Made by a program: the position numbers and the translations under genes. The notes beneath the pieces were generated by a model that saw only the letters and a program-made list of their open reading frames with translations, was not told the origin of the DNA and searched no databases. A stretch of DNA of 44,636 nucleotides from Oscillospiraceae bacterium. GTDB taxonomy: Bacteria; Bacillota; Clostridia; Oscillospirales; Ruminococcaceae. The stretch's first letter is position 1; each line of letters starts with the position of its first letter. The stretch covers positions 1-44,636 of the forward strand of contig JAGAJF010000016.1 in the NCBI GenBank assembly GCA_017829005.1. The letters run 5' to 3'. Positions 24,804 through 33,949 of this stretch are shown here, piece after piece.

Positions 24804-27800
24804 ATGGAATTTCTGTTTATCATAGCGTGGATATTGTCCCCCCTCGCGCTTATCCCTCTCACAATAATACACAGCAAGAAGATAACAAAGCTTGAAAGCT
24901 TTATTACCGAGCTTTATAAAAGTGGCAGGATAAGCAGCACGGAATATGTGGAACTGAAAGCTAAAAAGGAGAATCAGGCTTCATCTCAGCAAAGCTCATC
25001 GCCCGAGGCTCCCATTTTTTCCGACAGTCACGAATACAGCAAAAAGCCTGCCCAGGCTGTCCCTGTGGTTCCCGTACAGCGTCAGACGCCTCCTTCCGAT
25101 TCGGTCATAACACCCGTAAAGCAGCCTGCTCCGGAAAAGCCTGCTAAGCCTGTGCTAAGAGACGAAGGTGCTGCAAATACTCTCAGTCGGCAGACACCCG
25201 TTATACATAATGCCCCCGAAACAAATCATACCGCTCCCGCAAAGCCCGATGTGCCTGTTTTCAGAGACGAAGAAAAGGCAAAACCTGTCGGACAGTCCTC
25301 CCCCGTTATACATAATACCCCCGAAAAAAATTACGCCGCTCCCGCAAAGCGCACCGATACAAACAAGCGTGCAGGCGCAATGTCCGTGCTTATGACCATA
25401 GGCATAATTTTTGTAATACTTGCAGGACTTGTTTTCTCCACCGCCGTGTGGGTAAATCTGGGCAAGCTGGGCAGGACCTGCGCTGTGGGAATAATAACCT
25501 CCCTGTTTTTCGGTATCAGCGCATTTACACACAAAAAGCTGAAGCTTGAAAGCACAGGCTTTGCATTTTACACTCTCGGCACATTCTTTACATCAATTAC
25601 TCTTCTGACAGCAGGATATTTCGGACTGTTCGGAAGCTATCTTTCCGTTACAGGCGGCGGAAATCTCATACTTTTCTCCCTCGCCGCACTTATAATCTGC
25701 CTTCTGTCCGCAAAGGGACGAAGCATATTTGACAAAAATCCCGCTGCATATATATCCGTTTCCGCAGGAGCAATGTCCGCAGTATTGCTGCTTATACAGC
25801 TTTCCGATGAAAGCGGAATGTTCGCCCTTCTTATGTCACTTTTTACATTTGCGGTCAATACGGTGGTTTATACCCTTGACATAAAAATTTCAGACAAATG
25901 GAAAAAGCCTGTGAAAACCGTTTCCGCTCTGCTTTATGCTGTGGCTCTTTTAAGCGGCATAGCATCTATGTTTGCAAATTCGCCATTTGCAAATGCCTGT
26001 GCGGCAGTGTATGCGGCTCGGTCTGTCCTCACCGCAGTTATGGGCACAAAAGGTCACCACATATACAAAAAGCGCTTTCCCGGAGCAATCTCCCTTCTTT
26101 CGGGAATATTCTTTGTGACAGCTCTGATGTGGAAGCTTTCGGACAGCATTCAGATCTTCGCACTTGTTCTTACAATATTTGCACTTATTTTCATCAGCGG
26201 TTTTATTACATTAAATGTTAAGCTTTCCGATGAATGGGACGGCTCTGTAAAATTCTCCGCATTTTTGCTTTATGCCGCAGGAATATTGTCCTCATTTGCC
26301 GCACTCGGCAGAAGCTTCGGCGAATGGAACTATGTATGCTTTGCCATAGCAGGGCTGTACATAGTCCACTCCTTTGCCGTTGGAATAATGGCGGCTTACG
26401 GACATAACGTGTATGAAAAAACCACCTCCGCATTTACATCGCTGTTTACGGGTATGGCTTTCTCGGTAATGCTCATTGCCGAGATATCTCACAGCGCCGC
26501 TGCCGCCGCAGTGATACTTACTGCGCTTTTCCTCGTACTTGTAAATGCAGTCTACTCGGCTTGCGCAAGGCTCCCCGAAGGCTGGAAGGTCCCTGTGGAT
26601 ATCGCCTCGGCAGTTCTGGGTATCATAAGCCTTGTATGCTCCTTATTCGTGCTTGGCGACAATTTCGGACATTGGGACATCTCCTGCTTTATCATCGCCG
26701 CACTGTACATCATTCAGAGCGCCGCTGTCACAATTATGGCATACAAGGGACATCACATCTACGGCAAAACAGTTTTCGGCTGGCTGTCACAGCTTACGGG
26801 AATTGCATTCGCTTTAATTACCCTTTCCGAGCTTGCGGCTCACGAATTACAGTTTGCTCTCTTCTTTACCGTATTCAGCCTTATTTATCTTAACCTTGTT
26901 TATACATTCAAGTTTAATAAGCCCGAGGGCTGGAAAATACCCCTTGACATCTCAGCCGCATTTCTCTTTGTTCCGGGCGCTTTGTATGCAGGCTGTCAGA
27001 TGATAAGCTCCTTTGGTGATTGGTCATATGAGTGCTATGCTATAGCCGCACTGTACATCATTCAGAGCGCCGCTGTCACAATTATGGCATACAAGGGACA
27101 TCATACCTATGGAAAAACAGTCTTTGGCGTGCTGTCACAGCTTACAGGAATTGCCTTCGCTTTAATCACCCTTTCCGAGCTTGCAGCGGACGAATTACAG
27201 TTTGCTCTCTTCTTTACCGTATTCAGCCTTATTTATCTCAACCTTGTTTATACATTCAAGTTTAAAAAGCCCGAGGGCTGGAAAATACCCCTTGACATCT
27301 CAGCCGCATTTCTCTTTGTTCCAAGCGCTTTGTACGCAGGCTGTCAGATGATAATCTCCTTCGGTAACTGGTCATACGAGTGCTATGCCATAGCCGCTGT
27401 TTATATAGCTATGGCTCTGGCGGTCACAGCAATGGCATACCTTGACCACGGCGAATATACAAGAACTCGCTGGGCAGTGTTTGCTCATATGACAGGGCTT
27501 GTATTCACAGCCCTCCTCCTTGCCGAGCTTGCTCCGAACGGAAAATGCGTTATCCTATTCCTTGCACTGCTTGCGGTACTTTTCACAGCCGCAGGAGATC
27601 TCACCTTCCTCAAGGCTCCCGAAAAATGGCTGCCCGTCACAAAGGTATCGGAGATACTGCTCAATACCGTCGCCGCCATAGCTTCGGCAGGTATGGTTAT
27701 GGTATACAACACCGAATGGGATATTTACTGCCTTATCACGGCAGCTGTGTATATCCTGTACACCGCTGTATGGGGAATACGCTTTAATAACAGCCTGCTT

Positions 27801-29246
27801 AAAGGGGCAGAATGTGTCATAAGCAGCTTTGCTATCTATAATGTTTACTGCCTTATTGATGACAAATTTACAAACGCCCCCCTTTTCATACTAGTTGCAA
27901 TGCTCTTTGCCCTGGCGCTCATACATCATTTTGCAAAGCCCATCAGAACCTTATTTTCGGATATCTTCCTCCCTGCCGCTGTGATAATTTCGTCGCTGTG
28001 TGAGACATCTGATGATAATGGCGTTTTCGGACTTGCAGGCTTCGCACTTCTCCTCATTCTCCTGCTTATCAAATCAGCCGAAAAGAAAAATACTTTGGCA
28101 AAGATATTCGGCATACTTCTTCCCCTCCCTGTATCGGGAATGGTATTTTCCGCAGTCAGACTGATCGAAAGCACTTTACCCTACTGCTTTGAATATGGGA
28201 TAAATTCCGCTGTCCTTGCGGTCATTGCTGCTGCAGTGCTGATAACAAAAAAACGTTCCGGCGCAGTATTTTATTCCTTTGCCATAACCGCCTCCGTAAT
28301 GGCACTTATGGGAACGGGAAGCAAAGCTATGGGCATACAGCTTCTTATCCTTGCTGTAACGATCATGCTTACCGTACTTTTCGGAAAATCCGCAAATAAT
28401 CTTCCCTCACTTCTCACAATGACCGGCTCGGCTCTTGCTGTGGGCAATCTTGCGAATATGGCAGAGCCTATGGGCAGCAATGCTGTGCATATCCTTGCGG
28501 CAGTTATGTTTGCATCAGCTTGTCTTATCGCTTCAAGAGTATTCTTCTCCAAAAAGCTTTTTGAAAAGGAAGAAGGAAGCTTCCGTCTTGACACCTGCTG
28601 CTTAGGCTTGATACTCAGTATCCCAATGCTTGACGGACTGAGCGGCAATTCAAGCGTATTCGCTGTCCTCACCCTCCTTGCCCTTTTTATCGCAAACCTG
28701 TCAAGAAAAGAGCACCACGATGACCTCAACAGGGCATTTCTCACCGCAGGCTATGGACTCTTTACCATTGCCCTTATAAACAGGCCCTTCCTTACTGTAA
28801 ATGACCCTCTTTTCTCCTTTAAAATTACCCTCGGACTTATCTGCGTATTCGGCTTTGTGTTCTCGAAGATATGGAAAAAATATCCGAAGCTTTCGGAAAA
28901 TTTCTCCACCGCAGTCTACGGCATTTCCTTTATGTGCCTTATAATCGAGGCTCTTTCCCGTCAGAATTTGTTCAACACCCTTATCGTCCTCGGCGTTTCA
29001 CTTGTTATCCTTCTCTATTCCTTTATCAGAAAGAAAAAACGCTGGTTCGCTGTTTCCTCCGTAGCTCTTACGGGGCTTACCCTATATATTTTCAGGGATT
29101 TCTTCCGAATGATCGACTGGTGGGTGTATCTGCTGGTTGTGGGACTTCTGCTTATCGCCGTTGCCTCCGCAAATGAATACTTCATCAAGAAGGGCAGAGA
29201 GCTTAAAGAAAAGGCAGGAAGATTTTTCGAGGACTGGGAATGGTAA
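24804..29246 (+). CDS. Giant polytopic membrane protein built of ~116-residue repeats
   Basis: 1480 residues. Start ATG 24804 with GGAGG 7 nt upstream; the open frame reaches back to 24681 through the previous terminator, so the longer form is rejected. Layout: one N-terminal helix (FLFIIAWILSPLALIPLTII), a SHOCT-like short helix pair (KLESFITELYKSGRISSTEYVELKAKK), a Pro/Ala-rich cytoplasmic linker of about 130 residues with a duplicated 35-residue block, then some 40 hydrophobic segments. From about residue 310 to 1010 the protein is a string of six or so repeats, each starting at HxxY (HHIY, HNVY, HHIY, HHTY, HGEY) and holding four helices, a P-E-G/K-W-K/x-P loop and a F-G-x-W-x-Y-C-x-A-I-A-x-x-Y ending. 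Family not recognised beyond general resemblance to DUF2157/DUF2339-type proteins. It is followed by a two-component pair with its own promoter. Confidence 0.85.
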   Translation: MEFLFIIAWILSPLALIPLTIIHSKKITKLESFITELYKSGRISSTEYVELKAKKENQASSQQSSSPEAPIFSDSHEYSKKPAQAVPVVPVQRQTPPSDSVITPVKQPAPEKPAKPVLRDEGAANTLSRQTPVIHNAPETNHTAPAKPDVPVFRDEEKAKPVGQSSPVIHNTPEKNYAAPAKRTDTNKRAGAMSVLMTIGIIFVILAGLVFSTAVWVNLGKLGRTCAVGIITSLFFGISAFTHKKLKLESTGFAFYTLGTFFTSITLLTAGYFGLFGSYLSVTGGGNLILFSLAALIICLLSAKGRSIFDKNPAAYISVSAGAMSAVLLLIQLSDESGMFALLMSLFTFAVNTVVYTLDIKISDKWKKPVKTVSALLYAVALLSGIASMFANSPFANACAAVYAARSVLTAVMGTKGHHIYKKRFPGAISLLSGIFFVTALMWKLSDSIQIFALVLTIFALIFISGFITLNVKLSDEWDGSVKFSAFLLYAAGILSSFAALGRSFGEWNYVCFAIAGLYIVHSFAVGIMAAYGHNVYEKTTSAFTSLFTGMAFSVMLIAEISHSAAAAAVILTALFLVLVNAVYSACARLPEGWKVPVDIASAVLGIISLVCSLFVLGDNFGHWDISCFIIAALYIIQSAAVTIMAYKGHHIYGKTVFGWLSQLTGIAFALITLSELAAHELQFALFFTVFSLIYLNLVYTFKFNKPEGWKIPLDISAAFLFVPGALYAGCQMISSFGDWSYECYAIAALYIIQSAAVTIMAYKGHHTYGKTVFGVLSQLTGIAFALITLSELAADELQFALFFTVFSLIYLNLVYTFKFKKPEGWKIPLDISAAFLFVPSALYAGCQMIISFGNWSYECYAIAAVYIAMALAVTAMAYLDHGEYTRTRWAVFAHMTGLVFTALLLAELAPNGKCVILFLALLAVLFTAAGDLTFLKAPEKWLPVTKVSEILLNTVAAIASAGMVMVYNTEWDIYCLITAAVYILYTAVWGIRFNNSLLKGAECVISSFAIYNVYCLIDDKFTNAPLFILVAMLFALALIHHFAKPIRTLFSDIFLPAAVIISSLCETSDDNGVFGLAGFALLLILLLIKSAEKKNTLAKIFGILLPLPVSGMVFSAVRLIESTLPYCFEYGINSAVLAVIAAAVLITKKRSGAVFYSFAITASVMALMGTGSKAMGIQLLILAVTIMLTVLFGKSANNLPSLLTMTGSALAVGNLANMAEPMGSNAVHILAAVMFASACLIASRVFFSKKLFEKEEGSFRLDTCCLGLILSIPMLDGLSGNSSVFAVLTLLALFIANLSRKEHHDDLNRAFLTAGYGLFTIALINRPFLTVNDPLFSFKITLGLICVFGFVFSKIWKKYPKLSENFSTAVYGISFMCLIIEALSRQNLFNTLIVLGVSLVILLYSFIRKKKRWFAVSSVALTGLTLYIFRDFFRMIDWWVYLLVVGLLLIAVASANEYFIKKGRELKEKAGRFFEDWEW
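25152..25359 (+). repeat. 105-bp tandem duplication in the linker of the giant membrane protein
   Basis: Two copies with a 105-bp (35 codon) period, e.g. CCCGTTATACATAAT at 25197 and 25302 and GAGACGAAG at 25160 and 25265. In protein: PVIHN(A/T)PE.N.(T/A)APAK preceded by RDE. In frame, moderately diverged. Ends are approximate. Confidence 0.75.
26695..27390 (+). repeat. 348-bp in-frame tandem duplication (two copies)
   Basis: Copy 1 about 26695-27042 and copy 2 about 27043-27390, period 348 bp = 116 codons. By eye about 25 mismatches in 348, with long exact runs (for example the stretch from 26853 and its partner at 27201). The protein repeat unit runs HH(I/T)YGKTVFG(W/V)LSQLTGIAFALITLSELAA to CYAIAALYIIQSAAVTIMAYKG. 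These are the youngest pair of a longer series of more diverged units. Confidence 0.92.
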
Positions 29247-29247
29247 C

Positions 29248-29276
29248 TTGATTTTCCTGCAAAGATGATATATAAT
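29248..29276 (+). promoter_or_regulatory. Sigma-A promoter of the two-component system
   Basis: TTGATT (29248-29253), 17-nt spacer, TATAAT (29271-29276), starting immediately after the stop of the membrane protein gene. Confidence 0.75.
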
Positions 29277-29316
29277 TATAATCACACACAAAACACCTGA
29301 AAGGAACCTGTTGAAA

Positions 29317-30972
29317 ATGAGCGAAGGTATGCTCTGTACCCTTACAGCAATGCTCCTTGCGGCGCTTGCCCTCATATGCACATCTATGATATGGCTTATG
29401 GTAAAGGGCAGCCGCAGTAGGGTGACATTCAGCTTTGTAGGCTGTCAATTCTCCCTGCTGCTGTGGATAATATCACAGTTTATAATAATTTTCTCCGAAA
29501 GCGAAAGGCAGCTGCTTATCGGCTATGACATAGGCAATCTGGGAATAAGCTTCATAGGCAGCTGCTGGCTGCTGTTTGCGGTGAGCTATATGGACAGGGA
29601 GCTTTCAAAGCCGCTTCTCTGCGGCACGCTGGGCTTTTCCTCTCTCATTTTTATCGCCGCTGTCACAAATCCCCTGCACAGGCTTTATTATACCGATATT
29701 TCAATGCTGGGGGTAGCTCACGGACCGCTTTTCTACATCAGTCAGATATACATATATCTGGCAATGCTCAGCGGTATCGCACTTGTTTACAGGCAGTGCT
29801 TCGAAAACAAGCAGCGTTCAAGGGGTCAGGCGGTACTTCTTACCCTTGCAACAGGGATACCTTTGTGCATAAATCTTTTAACGCTTGTAAATGTGATAAC
29901 CCTTGATTTTGCTCTTACGCCGCTGTCTTTGGCACTGTCAGCCATATTCGTACTGCTTGCCACCTATCGGTACGGCTTTCTGAATGTAAATGACGTTGCC
30001 TTTGAGGACGCATTCAATACCATTGAGGAGGGCGTGATAGTTTTCAGCCGACAGGGCAGGATAACCTATCTCAGTCGTGCCGCAAAGCGTATGCTCCGAA
30101 TTTCCGAAAAGACCGACCTTGACTCATTCATAAGCTATATATCGGAGCTTTCGGAAAAGCCTGTCACCGAGGATTTCGACTATGCCGAGATCGAGAAGGA
30201 CGAAGTTCATCTGGGGATAAAGCATTACCATTGCCGAGACGACAAGGGTATTGCCGTGGCTCAGCTTGTGATAGTTTCGGACATATCGAGATACTATCAG
30301 CTTATCGAAAAAACAGACGAGCTTGCGGGAGCAAGGCAGAAGCTTGCCATTGAACGTGAACGAAACAGGATAGCCCAGGAGGTACACGACACCGCAGGTC
30401 ACACCTTTACAATGATAAGCTCCCTTGCAAAGCTTTCAAGGGTGAGGCTGTGCGAAATGCCCGAAACACCGCAGATCACAGAGCTGCAGGGCTTTATGGA
30501 CGAGACCGAATCCCTTGCCAGAGGCGGACTTACACAGCTTCGCTGCTCTATAAACAACCTTCGGGATGACAGCTTTATGTCCACAGTTACTGCCGCTGTA
30601 AAAACTGTGACCGACGCTGTAAGAGATATCAGAACGGAGCTGTGCATACAGGGCAATGAAGACAGCAGATATGCCTTCTGCGTGCAGAATATTTACAGCA
30701 GCTTTCGCGAGATAATAACCAACAGCGTAAGATACTCGGGAGCTGACAGGATAGATGTGATAGTCAAATTTCTTGACTCGTCTCTGGAGCTGTATGTATT
30801 CGACAACGGCAGAGGCTGTGCCGAAATAACCGCTCATAACGGACTGAGAGGCATTACCGAAAGGACGGAAGAGCTTGGAGGCACCGCAGTATTCAAATCG
30901 GGTGAGGGACTTGGCTTCAGAGCGGTGATTAAAATCCCAATTCCCCGTGACCGGGAAGGAGCAGAGCTATGA
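29317..30972 (+). CDS. NarL-type sensor histidine kinase with 7TM sensor and PAS domain
   Basis: About 551 residues. ATG 29317 is 11 nt after AAGGA; TTG two codons earlier (29311) is 5 nt after it and is an alternative start. Seven membrane helices in residues 5-220 (HisKA_7TM/7TMR-type sensor, with SFIGSCWLLFAVSYMD and LTPLSLALSAIFVLLATYRYG), a PAS domain about 230-330 (FEDAFNTIEEGVIVFSRQGRITYLSRAAKRML), HisKA_3 dimerisation/phosphoacceptor helix ERERNRIAQEVHDTAGHT with His at about 357, and an HATPase_c domain with REIITNSVRYSGA (N box), FDNGRG (G1) and GLRGITERTEELGG (G2). The stop overlaps the regulator start by 4 bp, ATGA. Signal unknown; the repeat membrane protein just upstream is a natural candidate partner. 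Confidence 0.93.
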   Translation: MSEGMLCTLTAMLLAALALICTSMIWLMVKGSRSRVTFSFVGCQFSLLLWIISQFIIIFSESERQLLIGYDIGNLGISFIGSCWLLFAVSYMDRELSKPLLCGTLGFSSLIFIAAVTNPLHRLYYTDISMLGVAHGPLFYISQIYIYLAMLSGIALVYRQCFENKQRSRGQAVLLTLATGIPLCINLLTLVNVITLDFALTPLSLALSAIFVLLATYRYGFLNVNDVAFEDAFNTIEEGVIVFSRQGRITYLSRAAKRMLRISEKTDLDSFISYISELSEKPVTEDFDYAEIEKDEVHLGIKHYHCRDDKGIAVAQLVIVSDISRYYQLIEKTDELAGARQKLAIERERNRIAQEVHDTAGHTFTMISSLAKLSRVRLCEMPETPQITELQGFMDETESLARGGLTQLRCSINNLRDDSFMSTVTAAVKTVTDAVRDIRTELCIQGNEDSRYAFCVQNIYSSFREIITNSVRYSGADRIDVIVKFLDSSLELYVFDNGRGCAEITAHNGLRGITERTEELGGTAVFKSGEGLGFRAVIKIPIPRDREGAEL

Positions 30973-31598
30973 TAAAGGTACTTATAGCCGATGATGTTGA
31001 GATACTCAGGCGAGGGCTTGAAGCCGTTTTGTCACTTGATAAGGATATAGAGGTGGTTGGCCATGCCGGAAACGGAAAGGAAGCCCTTGAAATGTGCATA
31101 AAGCGATCCCCCGATGTTGTGCTTATGGATATGCGAATGCCTGAATATGACGGGGAATACGGCACAAGGCAGATAAAGTTACATTTTCCCAATATTAAGG
31201 TGCTGGTACTCACCACCTTTGACGACAGCGAAACGGTGCAGAAGGCTGTTGCCTGCGGAGCGGACGGATATATTCTCAAGGAGATGGAGAACGAGAAGAT
31301 AATAAACGCCGTAAAGACCGTTCACGGCGGCATAAATGTATTCGGCGCCGGCGTTTTTTCATCTATAAAGCAGACTATGCCCCTTCCACGTTCCTCGGCG
31401 GCGGACTTTGAGCTTTCCGAAAGGGACAGGGAGCTTATGACCCTCATATGCGACGGCTGTGACAACAAGGAGATAGCGGCAAAGCTTTTTCTTGCCGAGG
31501 GTACGGTGAGGAACAATATCTCAAGGCTCCTTGAAAAGCTTGGACTTAAAGACCGCACTCAGCTTGCAGTGTTTGCGGTTAAAAATAATTTAGTATAA
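30969..31598 (+). CDS. NarL/LuxR-type response regulator
   Basis: 209 residues. Receiver domain 1-120: DD at 8-9, phosphoacceptor Asp54 in VVLMDMRMPEYDG, Thr in LTTFDD and Lys in YILKEM. C-terminal LuxR helix-turn-helix about 145-205: LSERDRELMTLICDGCDNKEIAAKLFLAEGTVRNNISRLLEKLGLKDRTQLAVFAV. It is translationally coupled to the kinase and closed by the hairpin at 31604-31645. Target genes are not shown by the sequence. Confidence 0.95.
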   Translation: MIKVLIADDVEILRRGLEAVLSLDKDIEVVGHAGNGKEALEMCIKRSPDVVLMDMRMPEYDGEYGTRQIKLHFPNIKVLVLTTFDDSETVQKAVACGADGYILKEMENEKIINAVKTVHGGINVFGAGVFSSIKQTMPLPRSSAADFELSERDRELMTLICDGCDNKEIAAKLFLAEGTVRNNISRLLEKLGLKDRTQLAVFAVKNNLV

Positions 31599-31603
31599 AA
31601 AAT

Positions 31604-31645
31604 AAAGCAGGTACTTCCTCAACCGTCAGAAGTATCTGCTTTCTT
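31604..31645 (+). terminator. Probable terminator after the response regulator
   Basis: A 14-bp stem with one G-U pair (31604-31617 with 31629-31642), loop 11 nt, followed by TTTCTTG; the U-run is modest. Confidence 0.7.
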
Positions 31646-31860
31646 GATATTTATTTCCCTATGGCTTTCTCTCGGGAATATCTCATATTGCAGGAGTTTA
31701 CAATGGCTGAGGGCAGGATAACATATTTAAGCAGCAGAATAAAAAAGCAGTAATTTAATTAAGAAAATTAGTTTATTATTTTGTATAATTTTCTAATTTT
31801 ATATTATAGTTTTGTGAAAGCTGTAGATATTTAAACAGAAACAATAAAAACACTTGCAAC

Positions 31861-31887
31861 TTTATCAAAAATATTGTTTAATATAAT
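31861..31887 (+). promoter_or_regulatory. Shared upstream motif and -10 box before the truncated binding-protein gene
   Basis: TTTATCAAAAATATTGTTTA (31861-31880) runs into TATAAT (31882-31887). A near copy, TTTATCAAATATTGTTTA, is at 34094-34111 before the intact binding-protein gene. No consensus -35 at 17 nt, so activation or a sequence-specific regulator is likely. The rest of 31646-31860 is AT-rich, with a 16-codon ORF at 31703 that I do not call. Confidence 0.45.
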
Positions 31888-31913
31888 CAAGGGAATAAAA
31901 ATATTTTTATTCT

Positions 31914-31990
31914 ATTGCTGTGCCAAAAGCAATGCTGTCATATCCGGCAAATATATGACAGCTCACCGGGTCTCCGGGAAAGGGCGCGGT
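31914..31990 (+). promoter_or_regulatory. Structured mRNA leader before the truncated binding-protein gene
   Basis: Two abutting hairpins: ATTGCT/AGCAAT (31914-31919, 31928-31933) and GCTGTCATAT/ATATGACAGC (31934-31943, 31953-31962), then a GC-rich CCGG-GTCT-CCGG hairpin and GGGAAAGGGCGCGGT, before the SD GGAGG near 32003. It does not match a riboswitch class I can name. Confidence 0.4.
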
Positions 31991-32017
31991 AAGAATTGAT
32001 GGAGGAAGAAAAGAATT

Positions 32018-32497
32018 ATGAACAGAAAGAAGATCATGGCATTCGCAATGAGTATGGCGCTTGTCTCCACAGCATTTGCAGGCTGCGGAAATAACGGCGG
32101 CAGCACAGGTGACGGCGAAGCAGCAGGCTCTCCCACAGAAGGCGGCAAGGTGCTCAAAACCATTTCGGACATTGACGCAGCCGCTCTCAAGGGCACTACT
32201 GTTACCCTGTACACTCATATGGGAAACAGAGTTCTCGGTGAGGAAAAGAAGGACGAAAACGGCAACACCTACCGTGACGAGAACTATGCTTATCTGAAGC
32301 ACCTTGCAGAGCAGTTTGAGAAGGAGTACGAGATCCACATCGACCTGCAGGTTAACTCCACAGAAGATGATATCCGTCCTCTTCTCCAGACAGCAGACCC
32401 CTCTATCGACATCTACACATCTCCCAACTGGAAGATAGAGGAATGGCAGCAGTATGCTGAGCCCTACTGCACTCTCGAAGAGGCTAAGGAATGGTAA
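32018..32497 (+). pseudogene. 3'-truncated sugar ABC transporter substrate-binding lipoprotein
   Basis: 159 residues: lipoprotein signal with FAGC lipobox (Cys23), Gly/Ser linker, then the N-terminal lobe start of a CUT1-type solute-binding protein (LKGTTVTLYTHMGNR, LAEQFEKEYEIHIDLQVNSTEDDIRPLLQTADPSIDIYTSPNW, ending EEAKEW). Family members have 400-600 residues; here the frame meets TAA at 32495-32497. The stop arises exactly where the sequence switches to a histidine-kinase gene in another frame, so the 3' two thirds are missing. SD GGAGGAAG is well placed. It either makes a useless stub or reflects a chimeric assembly. Confidence 0.85.
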
Positions 32498-33765
32498 TAT
32501 CGGCGGTCAGATACACGCAAAACATCTTGAGCTTTATATGGACGTTATTGACGTGACCGATGAAGATGTTTACTGCGATAAGACCCATATCAATCAGGTG
32601 CTTCTTAATCTGATGTCAAACGCTATTAAATTTACAGCTCCGGGCGGCACGATCTCCCTGCGTATGATACAGATACATAAAGCTCCTCCGGGACACGGAC
32701 TGTATGAGATACGCGTCAAGGACACGGGTATCGGTATGAGTCCAGAATTTGCCGAGCATATTTTTGAGCCCTTTGAGCGTGAACGCACATCTACCGTCAG
32801 CAAAATTCAGGGCACAGGTCTGGGAATGGCTATTTCCAAGAATATCATTGATATGATGGACGGCAGCATTGAAGTGTACACCGAGCAGGGCAAGGGCACG
32901 GAATTTGTTATCAGGCTTACTCTCAGGCTGCAGACTGAACACGGGTGCGCAGAGAATATCAAGGAGCTGGAGGGGCTAAAAGTACTGATTGCCGATGACG
33001 ATTTCAACACCTGTGACAGCGTGACAAAAATGCTCACACAGATGGGTATGCGCTCGGAATGGACACTGTTCGGCAAGGAGGCTGTTCTCCGCACCAGACA
33101 TTCATTGGAATTAAGCGACCCTTTCAACGCATACATAATCGACTGGCGTCTGGCTGGTATGAACGGTATCGAGGTTTCAAGACAGATACGCAGTCTTGAT
33201 GACGATGCGCCTATCATTATCATCACCGCATATGACCGGACGGATATTGAAGCGGAGGCAAAGGCGGCAGGCGTGACAGCCTTCTGTGCAAAGCACATCT
33301 TTATGTCCGATCTTCGCAAGGCACTGCTTAACACTCTGAGTCAGCAGAATTTAAAGGAAGAAGCCGTTCTGCCTGTTACGGATACAACGAAAGGCTTTAA
33401 GGGCAAAAAAATTACTGCTTGTTGAGGATAATGAACTGAATCGTGAGATCGCATATGAGATACTGAGCGAATACGGCTTTCTCATCGACACAGCCGAAAA
33501 CGGCAGTGAAGCGCTGGAAAAGGTATCCGCTTCTGCGCCCGGAGATTACGAACTTGTGCTCATGGACATTCAGATGCCTATTATGGACGGCTATGAAGCT
33601 ACACGGCGGATAAGAGCGCTGGAGAATACGGCGCTGTCCTCTGTCCCCATTGTTGCTATGACTGCAAACGCCTTTGACGAGGACCGCAAAGCTGCCGCAG
33701 ATTGCGGTATGAACGGTTTTATCTCAAAGCCCATAAATATGCAGGAGGTAATCAAAGCTCTTTAG
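32495..33765 (+). pseudogene. 5'-truncated, frameshifted hybrid histidine kinase (HATPase-REC-REC)
   Basis: From about 32496 the frame (phase of 32454) reads NIGGQIHAKHLELYMDVIDV and continues as HATPase_c: INQVLLNLMSNAIKFTAPGG, VKDTGIGM, FEPFERERTSTVSKIQGTGLGMAISKNIID, GKGTEFVI. Then receiver 1 (LKVLIADDDFNTCDSVTKML, IIDWRLAGMNG, IIITAYDRTD). At a seven-A run (33405-33411) the frame breaks; in the next frame receiver 2 continues as [51 protein letters not shown] and GFISKPINM up to the stop at 33765. Removing one A restores [10 protein letters not shown]. Sensor, PAS and phosphoacceptor-His parts are absent. So this is a doubly broken gene, or one junction plus one homopolymer error. Confidence 0.88.
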
Positions 33766-33803
33766 GGCGTGTTCGGCATTATCTGACCTGTAATACGAGT
33801 ATT

Positions 33804-33851
33804 ATACCGATTCTCTGTCGTTATCGTCTATAGACGGTGGAGGATCGGTAT
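33804..33851 (+). terminator. Possible terminator after the kinase remnant
   Basis: ATACCGAT (33804-33811) and ATCGGTAT (33844-33851), 8-bp stem with a 32-nt loop, followed by TTTTCT. Weak because of the large loop. Confidence 0.35.
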
Positions 33852-33887
33852 TTTCTCTGAATTTCACAAATTGAATATTTTATAAAA

Positions 33888-33934
33888 AAATCAAGGGACT
33901 GCTGTTTGGCTTACAGCAGCCCCTTGATTTTTTA
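33888..33934 (+). terminator. Strong intrinsic terminator in the 33766-34246 gap
   Basis: AAATCAAGGG (33888-33897) pairs with CCCTTGATTT (33921-33930); inner CTGCTGT/ACAGCAG; loop 7 nt; TTTTTT tail. It lies 120 bp after the kinase remnant. Confidence 0.85.
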
Positions 33935-33949
33935 GGAGAAAGAGAAGAA

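Noticed and set aside
31703..31753. 16-codon ORF with AGGAG just upstream (MAEGRITYLSS...)
   Set aside because: Too short, no homology; likeness to the PAS motif GRITYLS of the nearby kinase is probably chance.
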